A DNA stretch of 7,384 nucleotides from Candidatus Bipolaricaulota bacterium (lineage in GTDB: Bacteria > Bipolaricaulota > Bipolaricaulia > RBG-16-55-9): contig JAHEOA010000092.1 in NCBI GenBank assembly GCA_018609825.1, forward strand, positions 1 to 7,384. Direction: 5' to 3'. The notes under the pieces were generated by a model. It ran no database searches, was not told where the DNA came from, and worked only from the letters and a program-made list of their open reading frames with translations. The position numbers and the translations under genes are program-made. Below, one piece after another: positions 1-6,133 of this stretch. Every line of letters starts with the position of its first letter. Position 1 is the stretch's first letter.

Positions 1-53
1 GGCCGAGCGTCAAGGGCGAGTTCGTGATGGTGATCGCGGGATCGGACGGCTGA
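1..53 (+). CDS. rsmI: 3' end of a probable RsmI (16S rRNA 2'-O-methyltransferase), partial
   Basis: Only the last 16 codons are present, in the frame starting at base 3 and ending with TGA at 51-53. They read PSVKGEFVMVIAGSDG. The pattern (K/R)GE(F/I)V-hydrophobic-V-x-G is typical of the end of the catalytic domain of RsmI, which 2'-O-methylates C1402 of 16S rRNA in the cytoplasm using S-adenosylmethionine. In E. coli RsmI about 50 further residues follow this motif; here the protein stops three residues after it, so this would be the short form known from many bacteria. The other two frames give no recognisable ending. The identification rests on one short motif and is tentative; the upstream sequence would settle it. 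Confidence 0.45.
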   Translation, partial: PSVKGEFVMVIAGSDG

Positions 54-153
54 GCCTGTCGGCGGATAGGGAACGGATGCACGGATATGCGGCGTGACGG
101 TTGACCTCCGCCGTTGATTCGCTGATCCGATTCTTCTTCGTTGCCGGGTTCGG
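54..153. other. Convergent intergenic gap without a clear terminator
   Basis: This 100-bp stretch lies between the stop codons of two converging genes, where a bidirectional terminator would be expected. I find only a weak CGGCG/CGCCG pairing around 90-114 with a 14-nt loop and no T-run, and three short CGGAT words at 63-86 with irregular spacing. Neither is convincing. The TTGACC at 101-106 has no -10 box at a suitable distance. Termination here may be factor-dependent. Confidence 0.5.
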
Positions 154-636
154 TCAGGTGTGCTTGTCCGCGACGGTGGCGGCGCCGTAGGCGTCCGGCT
201 TGGTCTTGCCCGCGAATCCGGAGCCGATGATCATGCCGACGACCTCGTCGATCAGTTCCTTCGTGGGCCCGTGCTCGCCGACGTCGATGTGGATCTCGAG
301 GTTGTAATCGAGCGGGGTTCGATCTTGCAACGCCTGCATGAGCGACTTGGCCAGCTCGAAGGACAGCATCGTCTCCTTCCAGATCTTCTGGCGCAGCGTG
401 TGCAGGGTCGTCTCCCGCTCGCGCCGCCAGAAGTAGCGCCCGCCCTTGCCAACGTGGTGGAGGATGATGGCGCTGACAAAGTCGAGCTCACCCAAGTTGG
501 CGTGCGAATCGGTCCCGACGATGATCTGATACGTCGAGTCCGTGTCCTCTTCCAGGGCCGTCACGACCTCGTTCACGACCTCGTCGAACGTCATGCGGCC
601 CATGGTGGGGCTGTAGAAGCGTATGTCGCTCGGCAT
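154..636 (-). CDS. ykuK: YkuK/DUF458-family RNase H-like protein
   Basis: The 160-residue protein matches the YkuK family (DUF458, RNase H-like fold) along its whole length. Family landmarks seen: an N-terminal FYSPT...MTFDEVV segment (7-21), the first strand IIVGTDSHA (38-46) with acidic D43, IHIDVGEHGPTKELI (115-129) with D118, and a closing KPDAYGAATVADKHT (146-160) with D148 and D157. D43, D118 and D157 are likely metal-ligand positions by analogy with the RNase H fold; this is inference, since the biochemical role of YkuK is not established. It has no signal peptide and should be cytoplasmic. The ATG at 634-636 is chosen because the family's conserved N-terminus begins just after it. There is no Shine-Dalgarno sequence upstream, and a TACAAT box lies 12 nt before the ATG, so the leader may be very short. 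It is leftward, 50 bp after the lipoprotein gene, and converges with the RsmI-like gene. Confidence 0.88.
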   Translation of the reverse strand: MPSDIRFYSPTMGRMTFDEVVNEVVTALEEDTDSTYQIIVGTDSHANLGELDFVSAIILHHVGKGGRYFWRRERETTLHTLRQKIWKETMLSFELAKSLMQALQDRTPLDYNLEIHIDVGEHGPTKELIDEVVGMIIGSGFAGKTKPDAYGAATVADKHT

Positions 637-648
637 CGCTAAGGGAGG

Positions 649-654
649 ATTGTA
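649..654 (-). promoter_or_regulatory. Candidate -10 box for the YkuK-family gene
   Basis: On the minus strand this reads TACAAT, five of six matches to TATAAT. The best-placed -35 (TGGCAG, 672-677, 17-bp spacer) is poor. Transcription would begin about 5 nt before the ATG, leaving no room for a ribosome binding site; the bases between are CCTCCCTTAGCG, which is not a Shine-Dalgarno. A TTGACC at 662-667 is too close (7 bp) to be its -35. Confidence 0.4.
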
Positions 655-686
655 GCGCCCAGGTCAAGCGGCTGCCACGTCCCGGC

Positions 687-2336
687 TCAGAGGCGGTTGG
701 CCAACAGCGTCAGCTGCTCGGCCTCGAAGTGGATCGCCAACACGTCGGCGAAGCCGCTGTCGTCGAAGTCGGCCGCCACGAGCGCCGTCGGCTCGTCCGT
801 GACGGGGAACAGCCGCATCCCATCGGGCGAGAAGTGGCCGGAGCCGCCGTTGAGGTGGACGGTGATCGTGGCGTCGCGGCTGTTGGCCGAGGCCAGGTCA
901 GGCACGCCGTCGCCGTCGACGTCGGCGACGGCGAGCGAGCGGACGCCATTGCCCGCCGAGACCGTCCGAATGGTCTCGAAGCGACCGCGCCGGTCGCCGA
1001 TCAGCACGGAGAACGTGTCCCCCTTGGAGTTGGCCGTGACGAGATCGGGGAGGTTGTCGTCGTTCAGATCGCCCACCCGCAGCGACAGCGGCCCCGCCCC
1101 GACGTCGTAGAGCGTCGACGCGCTGAAGCCCCCGTCGCCGTCGCCCTCCAGGACCGCGACGTTGTTGGCCAGAAAGCCCGCGACCGCCACGTCATCGCGC
1201 CCGTCGCCGTTGAAGTCGCGCACGACGAACGACGCCGGCCAACGAACGGTTCCCTCCAGTGTCGACGTTTCGGCAAATCCGCCGGCCCCGTCGCCGGCCA
1301 GGACGCGGATGCGATGCGTCTCCGGATCGCTGACGACCAGGTCGGGCACGCCGTCGCCCGTGAACTGCCCGAACGCCAGCGTCGCCGCCCAGCGGCCCAC
1401 GCGAACGCGTGGCAGCACCTCGAACTGGCGCCCGCCGCGGTTGAGGTAGACGGAGACGTCGCCGGAGGCGAGGTTGGCCGCGGCCAGATCGGTCAAGCCG
1501 TCGCCGTTGACATCGGCTGAGGCCAGTTCCACGGGGCGTCGCCCGGCGTCCAGTCGCACGGGGTCGCCAAAGCCCTCGACATCGGGCTGGCCAAAGAGGA
1601 TCCGGACCTCGTTGCTCTCGCTGGCCGCGACAGCCACGTCCGGCTCGCCGTCGGCGTCGAAGTCCGAGGCCAACAGATCCGTGGGGGCGTCCCCCGGCTC
1701 GACGTCGGTGATGTCCAAGGTGGAGAAGCCGAGCGCGTAGACGTCGACGCTCGCCTCGCTGCTCGCCCCGCCCTCGTCGGTGACCCGCAGCGTGGACGTG
1801 TAGTGCCCGGGGCGCTCATAGCGGTGGCGCACGCGGACGCCTTCCCCGTCAATCCCGTCGCCGAAGGCCCAGTCGTAGGCCACGAGGGGATCGTCCGCGG
1901 GGTCGAACGACGCGGAGGCGTCGAACGCCACGCCCAACGGCGCCCAGCCGCTGGTGGATGATGCGGTCAACACGGCCTGCGGGGGCGGATTGCCGACGGT
2001 GATCTCCACGACGTCGGTGTCGGTCGCGCCGAACTGATCCGTCACCGTCAGGCGTACGCGGTACAGCCCCTCGGACGTGAACGTGTGGGCCACGCTCGGG
2101 CCCGTGGCTCGGCCGCCGTCGCCGAAGGCCCAGTCGTAGGCGACGATGACGTCGTCCTCGTCGAAAGAGGGCGTCCCGTCAAACTCGACGGTCAGCGGGG
2201 CGTCGCCCTCGATCGAGGACGCCTCAACGACCGCGACCGGCGCCTGATTGCCCGCAAGCAGCCCACACCCGGCGAGCGTCACCGCCAACAGGCCGATGGC
2301 GCCCGCTTTGACCAACCACCCCGTGCGTCGATCCAT
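687..2336 (-). CDS. Surface lipoprotein with two PKD domains and seven FG-GAP/VCBS repeats
   Basis: The 549-residue protein begins with a lipoprotein signal peptide: positive residues (DRR, K10), a hydrophobic stretch (11-20) and the lipobox LAGC, with C24 as the lipidation site. Two PKD (Ig-like) domains follow at about 31-114 and 116-200, each with the signature YDWAFGDG (67-74 and 154-161) and a closing VTD strand. From about 214 to the end are seven repeats with a DxDxDG-type loop, starting near residues 225, 275, 324, 374, 423, 472 and 523. This 49-51-residue period and seven-fold number fit an integrin-alpha-like FG-GAP beta-propeller. Repeats 3 (QFTGDG), 5 (DLNDDN) and 7 (DFDDSG) have degenerate calcium loops. 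Such proteins usually bind proteins or glycans at the surface; the ligand here is unknown and no catalytic site is visible. The start is supported by the signal peptide and a purine-rich AAGGAAAGGGG just upstream. It has its own promoter and lies 90 bp after the protease gene. Confidence 0.9.
   Translation of the reverse strand: MDRRTGWLVKAGAIGLLAVTLAGCGLLAGNQAPVAVVEASSIEGDAPLTVEFDGTPSFDEDDVIVAYDWAFGDGGRATGPSVAHTFTSEGLYRVRLTVTDQFGATDTDVVEITVGNPPPQAVLTASSTSGWAPLGVAFDASASFDPADDPLVAYDWAFGDGIDGEGVRVRHRYERPGHYTSTLRVTDEGGASSEASVDVYALGFSTLDITDVEPGDAPTDLLASDFDADGEPDVAVAASESNEVRILFGQPDVEGFGDPVRLDAGRRPVELASADVNGDGLTDLAAANLASGDVSVYLNRGGRQFEVLPRVRVGRWAATLAFGQFTGDGVPDLVVSDPETHRIRVLAGDGAGGFAETSTLEGTVRWPASFVVRDFNGDGRDDVAVAGFLANNVAVLEGDGDGGFSASTLYDVGAGPLSLRVGDLNDDNLPDLVTANSKGDTFSVLIGDRRGRFETIRTVSAGNGVRSLAVADVDGDGVPDLASANSRDATITVHLNGGSGHFSPDGMRLFPVTDEPTALVAADFDDSGFADVLAIHFEAEQLTLLANRL
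690..1697 (-). repeat. Seven tandem FG-GAP/VCBS repeat units (coding)
   Basis: The 3' two thirds of the lipoprotein gene encodes seven repeats of about 147-153 bp. Their calcium-loop codons begin, reading leftwards, at about 1664, 1514, 1367, 1217, 1070, 923 and 770. The DNA copies are diverged: only the short loop segments, such as those around 900-923 and 1345-1367, look alike. This is therefore an old protein repeat and not a recent DNA duplication. Confidence 0.8.
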
Positions 2337-2341
2337 GTCGA

Positions 2342-2352
2342 CCCCTTTCCTT
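2342..2352 (-). promoter_or_regulatory. Ribosome binding site of the PKD/FG-GAP lipoprotein
   Basis: The minus strand reads AAGGAAAGGGG, ending 5 nt before the ATG. AAGGA sits 11 nt and AAAGGGG 5 nt from the start codon. It is a purine-rich but non-consensus Shine-Dalgarno region, and it supports the start at 2336. Confidence 0.5.
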
Positions 2353-2390
2353 CAGCGAGGAAACGGACGCATGCCCGTACAAGCTCAATG

Positions 2391-2419
2391 ATGATAGGTC
2401 CGGGCGGAGGAGCCGTCAA
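2391..2419 (-). promoter_or_regulatory. Sigma-70-type promoter for the PKD/FG-GAP lipoprotein
   Basis: On the minus strand TTGACG (2414-2419; five of six matches to the -35 consensus) is followed by a 17-bp spacer and TATCAT (2391-2396; five of six). Predicted transcription starts near 2384, giving a leader of about 48 nt that includes the ribosome binding site. The -35 lies 7 bp past the protease stop codon, so the lipoprotein gene can be transcribed independently of the protease gene. Confidence 0.65.
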
Positions 2420-2426
2420 AGACAGC

Positions 2427-4697
2427 TTACCGTTGCACGACGACCGTGCGTACGCTGGCGTGGGTACCGCCATCCAATTGGTCCACGGACACGAGCAACA
2501 GATAGGCGCCCGTGGCCAGCCGACGCGGCGGCGACAGCGTCAGACGCCCCATCGACGTGGGGGAGCTGCCCGCGCGGACACGACCGGCCAGGTCAAAGAG
2601 CCGCGCGCGCCACTGGACGCCCGGCGGCAGCGACGTGCCCAGCTGCAGACGGATCCGTTGCGACGACGCTTGCCAGCGGAGCCCGTCGAGCGCCTGGGCC
2701 ACCGAGGCCTGTCGCTGGCGGACGCGGATCGTCGCGTCGCCCGCGATGGGTCGCCCGTTGATCGTGCCGCGCAGCTCGTACTCGCCGGGTGAGGCGTCCG
2801 GGGGAACGGTCAGGCGATACGACAGCGTGCGGGCGCTGCCGGGGCCCAATCCCGTCCAAGACCAGCGATAGCGGGCTCGTTTCGCCTCGTCGATCGTGGG
2901 CTGGGGGGTCGAACCGTCAACTGCCCTCAGCCTGAAGCCCGGCGGCAGCCGCTCGCTCAGCGTCAGCTCGCCGAACGTCGCGCCCGGCATCCGGGCTCTG
3001 AGCGTGACGGTCACCGTCTCGCCGCGATGGACGTCCACGGACGACAGTGCCCGCGTGGCGCTCGCCCGACCGGGCCGCAGCTGCAGCGCCCCGTGGCCGC
3101 TGTCGATGTCCGGCCCGGGCGCCAGGAGGTCCTCGGCGTTGTCGATCAACGCTCGCTTCACCCGGTCGACGGACCAGTCGGGGTGCTGGCTCAGCAACAC
3201 GGCCGCGGCCCCGGCCGCCGCGGGCGCCGCCGCCGAGGTGCCGAAGAAGCCGTTCGCCCCGTCGGGGGCGATGACGTCGGGCTTGACGCGCCCGTCGGTC
3301 GTCGGTCCCCGCGCGCTGAAGGGCTGCACGCGGCCCGCGTCCCAGTCGCGAAGACTCATCGCGCCGACGGCCAGCGCGCACGCACAATCAGCCGGCGCGA
3401 CGACGCTGCTGTAGGGGACGTGGGGCGTCAGCGTGTGGCCGGACTCCAAACTGAAGATCTGGAGTTTGACGGGTCGCGAGAGCCGCTGGGCGCGGACCTT
3501 CAGCTTGAAGACCCCCGGCTGCTCCACGAGGTGCCGCAGCTCCTCGCGCGGGGGGTCGAAGCCGCGCTGGGGCGCATCGGCCACGGCGACGGTCTCCCCT
3601 TGGCCGTTGAGCAGGTGGAGGTCGAGATCCTGCCCCGTCGTCGGAAAATCGTTCCAGACGAGCGTGAGGCTGATCAGCCCGAACGTGCCGCCAAAAAAGA
3701 TGGACCCGTCGCCGCCGGCCGGCACGGAGCCGACATAGAGGTGCTCCCGATCCGGCCCGAACTCCAGCCAGCCGTCCCCATCGCGGTCGACGGCCGCGCC
3801 GATCCAGTGCTGGCGGGCTTGGTTGCCCGCGGCGTTGACCCAAAGCACGCCCTGACGGGCGACCTCGCGGACGATGGCATCGACGGGACCCGTCCCGTCG
3901 CCGAAGTTGGAGCCGAACCAGCCGATCGAATGGTTGACGATGTCGACGCCGCGCTCGAGCGCGGCGTCGGCCGCCCGCTCCAGCACCACCTCGTCGGAGC
4001 GCTCCCCGAGGTTGATCAGCACCAGCTCCGCCTCCGGCGCCATCTGATGGACGACCCGGGCCACGTCCGTGCCGTGCTCGCCGCCGTGGGCCGGGCCCTC
4101 GCCGCTCAGGTCGACCGTGTCGACGACCGACTCGCGATCGATCCAGCCGCGGTCCATGTAGCGCGATAGATTCGCAAAGCCCTGATCGACCACGGCGATG
4201 CGAACGCCCTGGCCGCGGAAGCCGTAGCTGTGCATGAGCCGCGCGCCCGTGGGCAGCGCCCCGCTTCGATAGCGGGCCAGTCGGTCGGTCTCCAACGGGC
4301 GGGCCGTCAGCGGACGCCGCACGAACGACACGCCCGGCATCGCCGCCAGTTCGCCCAAGGCGTCGATGCGAACCTCGGCGCTCACCCGACGGTCGCCCGC
4401 CACGACGCGGCGACCTCCCTGCGCCTCAATCCGGGCCGTCAGTGCCGACGGGCGTCGTCCATTCGTGGTCTCAATGACGACGCGGACGCGATCGTTGCGG
4501 ACCGACAGCCCGTGACGTTGCGCCTCGATCCGTTGTCTATGCTGCTCGAGTCCAAGCAGTTGCGCGAGGGCCCCCTCGAGTCCATCCGACGGCACGGCCG
4601 CTGGGGAGGACCCCGTGGCCGCCCCGGCCAGTCCTCCGGCCCACACGGTGATCGCGAAGACCACGAGAATTGGGGCGATTCGCGTCCGAGGTGCCAT
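2427..4697 (-). CDS. Secreted subtilisin-like (S8) serine protease with inserted beta-domain and C-terminal sorting-like domain
   Basis: The 756-residue precursor has a signal peptide (hydrophobic 8-20, likely cleavage near LAGA26), a propeptide-like region (about 65-135) and a peptidase S8 domain. The catalytic triad is D171 (VRIAVVDQGF), H208 (GGEHGTDVA) and S488 (FFGTSAAAP), with N291 (VNAAGN) as the oxyanion residue; all are intact, so it should be active. Between N291 and S488 lies an insert of roughly 130 residues (about 300-430) with an acidic DRDGDGWLEF loop (304-313) and a PPC-like sandwich (VWNDFPTTGQDLDLHLL, 347-363). After the catalytic domain come a DUF11/NEW3-like beta-domain (about 553-660) and a last domain (about 690-756) resembling FlgD-Ig or type IX sorting domains (LFDLAGR, LATGAYLLLV, VVVQR end). 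ATG 4697 is preferred over an in-frame TTG at 4733: the signal peptide follows directly, and that TTG forms part of a strong -35 box. It probably cleaves proteins outside the cytoplasm; the substrate is unknown. Confidence 0.92.
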   Translation of the reverse strand: MAPRTRIAPILVVFAITVWAGGLAGAATGSSPAAVPSDGLEGALAQLLGLEQHRQRIEAQRHGLSVRNDRVRVVIETTNGRRPSALTARIEAQGGRRVVAGDRRVSAEVRIDALGELAAMPGVSFVRRPLTARPLETDRLARYRSGALPTGARLMHSYGFRGQGVRIAVVDQGFANLSRYMDRGWIDRESVVDTVDLSGEGPAHGGEHGTDVARVVHQMAPEAELVLINLGERSDEVVLERAADAALERGVDIVNHSIGWFGSNFGDGTGPVDAIVREVARQGVLWVNAAGNQARQHWIGAAVDRDGDGWLEFGPDREHLYVGSVPAGGDGSIFFGGTFGLISLTLVWNDFPTTGQDLDLHLLNGQGETVAVADAPQRGFDPPREELRHLVEQPGVFKLKVRAQRLSRPVKLQIFSLESGHTLTPHVPYSSVVAPADCACALAVGAMSLRDWDAGRVQPFSARGPTTDGRVKPDVIAPDGANGFFGTSAAAPAAAGAAAVLLSQHPDWSVDRVKRALIDNAEDLLAPGPDIDSGHGALQLRPGRASATRALSSVDVHRGETVTVTLRARMPGATFGELTLSERLPPGFRLRAVDGSTPQPTIDEAKRARYRWSWTGLGPGSARTLSYRLTVPPDASPGEYELRGTINGRPIAGDATIRVRQRQASVAQALDGLRWQASSQRIRLQLGTSLPPGVQWRARLFDLAGRVRAGSSPTSMGRLTLSPPRRLATGAYLLLVSVDQLDGGTHASVRTVVVQR

Positions 4698-4704
4698 CGG
4701 CGCG

Positions 4705-4733
4705 AGGATAGCGGGACCCGCGCACGGTGTCAA
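4705..4733 (-). promoter_or_regulatory. Promoter of the S8 protease, probably leaderless
   Basis: The minus strand has a perfect -35 TTGACA (4728-4733), a 17-bp spacer and -10 TATCCT (4705-4710; four of six matches, with the key T, A and final T). Transcription would start about 7 nt downstream of the -10, at 4697-4699, which is the first base of the ATG or just before it. The mRNA would thus have essentially no leader, and no Shine-Dalgarno sequence is visible. This arrangement, TANNNT about 7 nt before ATG, is known from leaderless genes in Deinococcus and Actinobacteria. Confidence 0.65.
4711..4721. promoter_or_regulatory. Perfect 11-bp palindrome inside the protease promoter spacer
   Basis: On the plus strand the sequence is GCGGGACCCGC: two 5-bp arms around one central base. 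It abuts the -10 box and fills most of the spacer between -10 and -35. A repressor or activator half-site pair is possible, but short GC palindromes arise by chance in such GC-rich DNA. Confidence 0.25.
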
Positions 4734-4784
4734 TGTCCATTGGGCGGGTGAGGTGCATTACAGTCCGGCGGATGTGGCCGCCAA

Positions 4785-4790
4785 TACAAT
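4785..4790 (+). promoter_or_regulatory. Candidate -10 box for the coiled-coil protein gene
   Basis: TACAAT matches five of six bases of the -10 consensus and sits in a locally AT-richer patch of the divergent region. The -35 position (about 4762-4767) has no good match. Transcription would start near 4797, giving a leader of about 29 nt that contains the ribosome binding site. An alternative TACAGT at 4759-4764 has only a poorly spaced TTGGGC upstream (13 bp). Confidence 0.35.
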
Positions 4791-4813
4791 GCGGCTATCG
4801 GATTCTTACACCT

Positions 4814-4818
4814 GGAGG
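4814..4818 (+). promoter_or_regulatory. Ribosome binding site that fixes the coiled-coil protein start
   Basis: GGAGG lies 7 nt before the ATG at 4826. It selects this start over in-frame starts further upstream (GTG at 4727 onward), whose extra residues are Arg/Pro/Trp-rich and would bury the signal peptide. Confidence 0.75.
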
Positions 4819-4825
4819 GAACACG

Positions 4826-6130
4826 ATGACTCGAAAGGTCCTGATGACGCTGGCTTTGCTGATTCCGGCGTTGCTGCTCGCCGCAGCGCCCGGCCACGTG
4901 CAGGCCAGTGAAGCCGAACAACTCCAACAGGAGGTCAACCAGCTCGAGAGCCGCGTGGACGAGCTGGAGTCGCTCGTCAGATCGTTGACGAGCCAGGTCA
5001 ACAACGCCACCAACGACGTCAGCTCCAGCCTGGAGACGTTCCGGCCGCGGCTGCACAGCCTGGAGCAGATCACCAAGGAGAACGGCTTCGACGTCAAGAA
5101 GCTGCGCGGGAGCGTGAACGAGCTCTCGGCCACGGTCGAGACGTTGAGCCAGCTGCCCGACGAGTTCCACAGCCTGAAGCTCTCGGTCCGCACGCTCGAC
5201 AGCGAGCTCGAGAACAACGTCCAGACGCTGTCCGATCGCATCAAGACCCACTCATTGGCCGTTGAGAACCTGCGCACCAAGGTCGAAAAGAGCACCACGG
5301 TCACGGAGAACTTCAAGCAGAACGTCGGCCAGCTCTTCGATCGCGTCAAGAACGCCGAGGCCAAGGTCACGACCCTGAGCCAGCAGCTGGAGCAGGCCAA
5401 GGGCGAGCTGGGCGATCTGCCCGGTCGTGTCGCCACGGTGGAGTCGACGCTCGGCGACCTGCAGGACCGGCTGGGCACGCTGCAGAGCGAGGTTGCTGGC
5501 TTCTCCGACGCGACGGCCCAGATCGACGCGCTCGAGGCCGAGATCGGCAAGCTGAAGGACGCCTTCGGCCAGATGAGCGAGATCTCCAAGACGACCGATC
5601 AACTCCAACAGCGCCTCTCCGAGCTCTCGGCTCAGCAGGAGCAGACCGCCGCGCAGACCAGCCGCGTCGGCGAGCAGATCCAGGGGATCGCCCAGGGCGT
5701 GGACAAGCTCGACACCCGCGTGTCGTCCAATTCGGCCCAGCTGGCCGACGCGTCCGAGCGCCTGGATCAGATCGCCACCGAGCTGGAGACGATGAGCGGC
5801 CCGCAGGCCGAACAGCTCAAGTCGAAGGTCGACCGGCTCTCCAGCAAGGTCTCCGACGCCATGGTCTCGGTGGAGCAGACGCGCAACCAGCTGAATGAGC
5901 TGGAGAGCTCGATCTCGGAGGCCAAGGCCGAGATCAAGCAGGACGTGCTGGCCGAGGTCCCCAAGATGCCGGACGCGCCGAGCCAGGACGAGATCCGGCT
6001 GCAGGTCGAGGAGATCGCGGCCCAGCAGACCGAAGAGGTCCAGACCCAGGCCAACGCCGCCCAGAGTTTGGCGATCGTCGCGCTGATCGCGGGCGTGGCG
6101 GGCATCGCGGCTGGCTTGCTGCTCCAGTAA
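4826..6130 (+). CDS. Secreted long coiled-coil rod with C-terminal hydrophobic helix
   Basis: I do not recognise a named family. From the ATG with a good ribosome binding site the protein has 434 residues. Residues 1-27 form a signal peptide (R3, K4, hydrophobic 5-21, cleavage after HVQA27). Residues about 29-410 are almost wholly heptad-patterned, rich in Leu, Val, Glu, Gln, Ser and Lys; prolines mark possible kinks near 76, 119, 194, 343 and 384-391. The end is a hydrophobic helix (about 414-433) containing GVAGIAAG, followed by a single Gln. There is no Cys, Trp or Tyr. A continuous coiled coil of this length would be over 50 nm long, so the protein could be an envelope spacer or tether anchored at its C-terminus. 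The architecture recalls the Thermotoga Omp-alpha rod, but no SLH domain is present. Methyl-accepting-type or SMC-like database hits would be expected from composition alone. It is divergent from the protease gene and 102 bp ahead of the PKD gene. Confidence 0.85.
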   Translation: MTRKVLMTLALLIPALLLAAAPGHVQASEAEQLQQEVNQLESRVDELESLVRSLTSQVNNATNDVSSSLETFRPRLHSLEQITKENGFDVKKLRGSVNELSATVETLSQLPDEFHSLKLSVRTLDSELENNVQTLSDRIKTHSLAVENLRTKVEKSTTVTENFKQNVGQLFDRVKNAEAKVTTLSQQLEQAKGELGDLPGRVATVESTLGDLQDRLGTLQSEVAGFSDATAQIDALEAEIGKLKDAFGQMSEISKTTDQLQQRLSELSAQQEQTAAQTSRVGEQIQGIAQGVDKLDTRVSSNSAQLADASERLDQIATELETMSGPQAEQLKSKVDRLSSKVSDAMVSVEQTRNQLNELESSISEAKAEIKQDVLAEVPKMPDAPSQDEIRLQVEEIAAQQTEEVQTQANAAQSLAIVALIAGVAGIAAGLLLQ

Positions 6131-6133
6131 GAT

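Noticed and set aside
63..86. Three CGGAT words close together, possible operator or iteron
   Set aside because: The spacing is irregular (11 and 8 bp), the words are short, and the site is between converging genes, not upstream of a start.
101..129. TTGACC as a plus-strand -35 box
   Set aside because: The -10 position at 17 bp reads GATCCG, and no rightward gene follows.
690..1697. Recent DNA tandem duplication or a phase-variable repeat
   Set aside because: The seven units are strongly diverged at the DNA level and only the protein motif recurs, so slippage-type variation is unlikely.
2381..2428. AAGCT/AGCTT inverted pair around the protease stop codon as a terminator
   Set aside because: The arms are only 5 bp with a loop of about 38 nt and no T-run; the region is better explained as the lipoprotein promoter.
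3027..4169. Plus-strand open frame of 380 codons opposite the protease
   Set aside because: The minus strand carries an intact subtilisin triad. The plus product is Arg/Asp/Val-rich low-information sequence typical of an antisense shadow.
4727..4825. Upstream GTG extension of the coiled-coil protein (33 extra residues)
   Set aside because: It overlaps the protease -35 box, would hide the signal peptide, and ignores the well-placed GGAGG in front of ATG 4826.
4795..5589. Minus-strand open frame opposite the coiled-coil gene, very rich in Ser and Leu
   Set aside because: Its composition is the direct complement of Glu/Gln/Lys/Leu heptad codons. It has no ribosome binding site and no recognisable domain.
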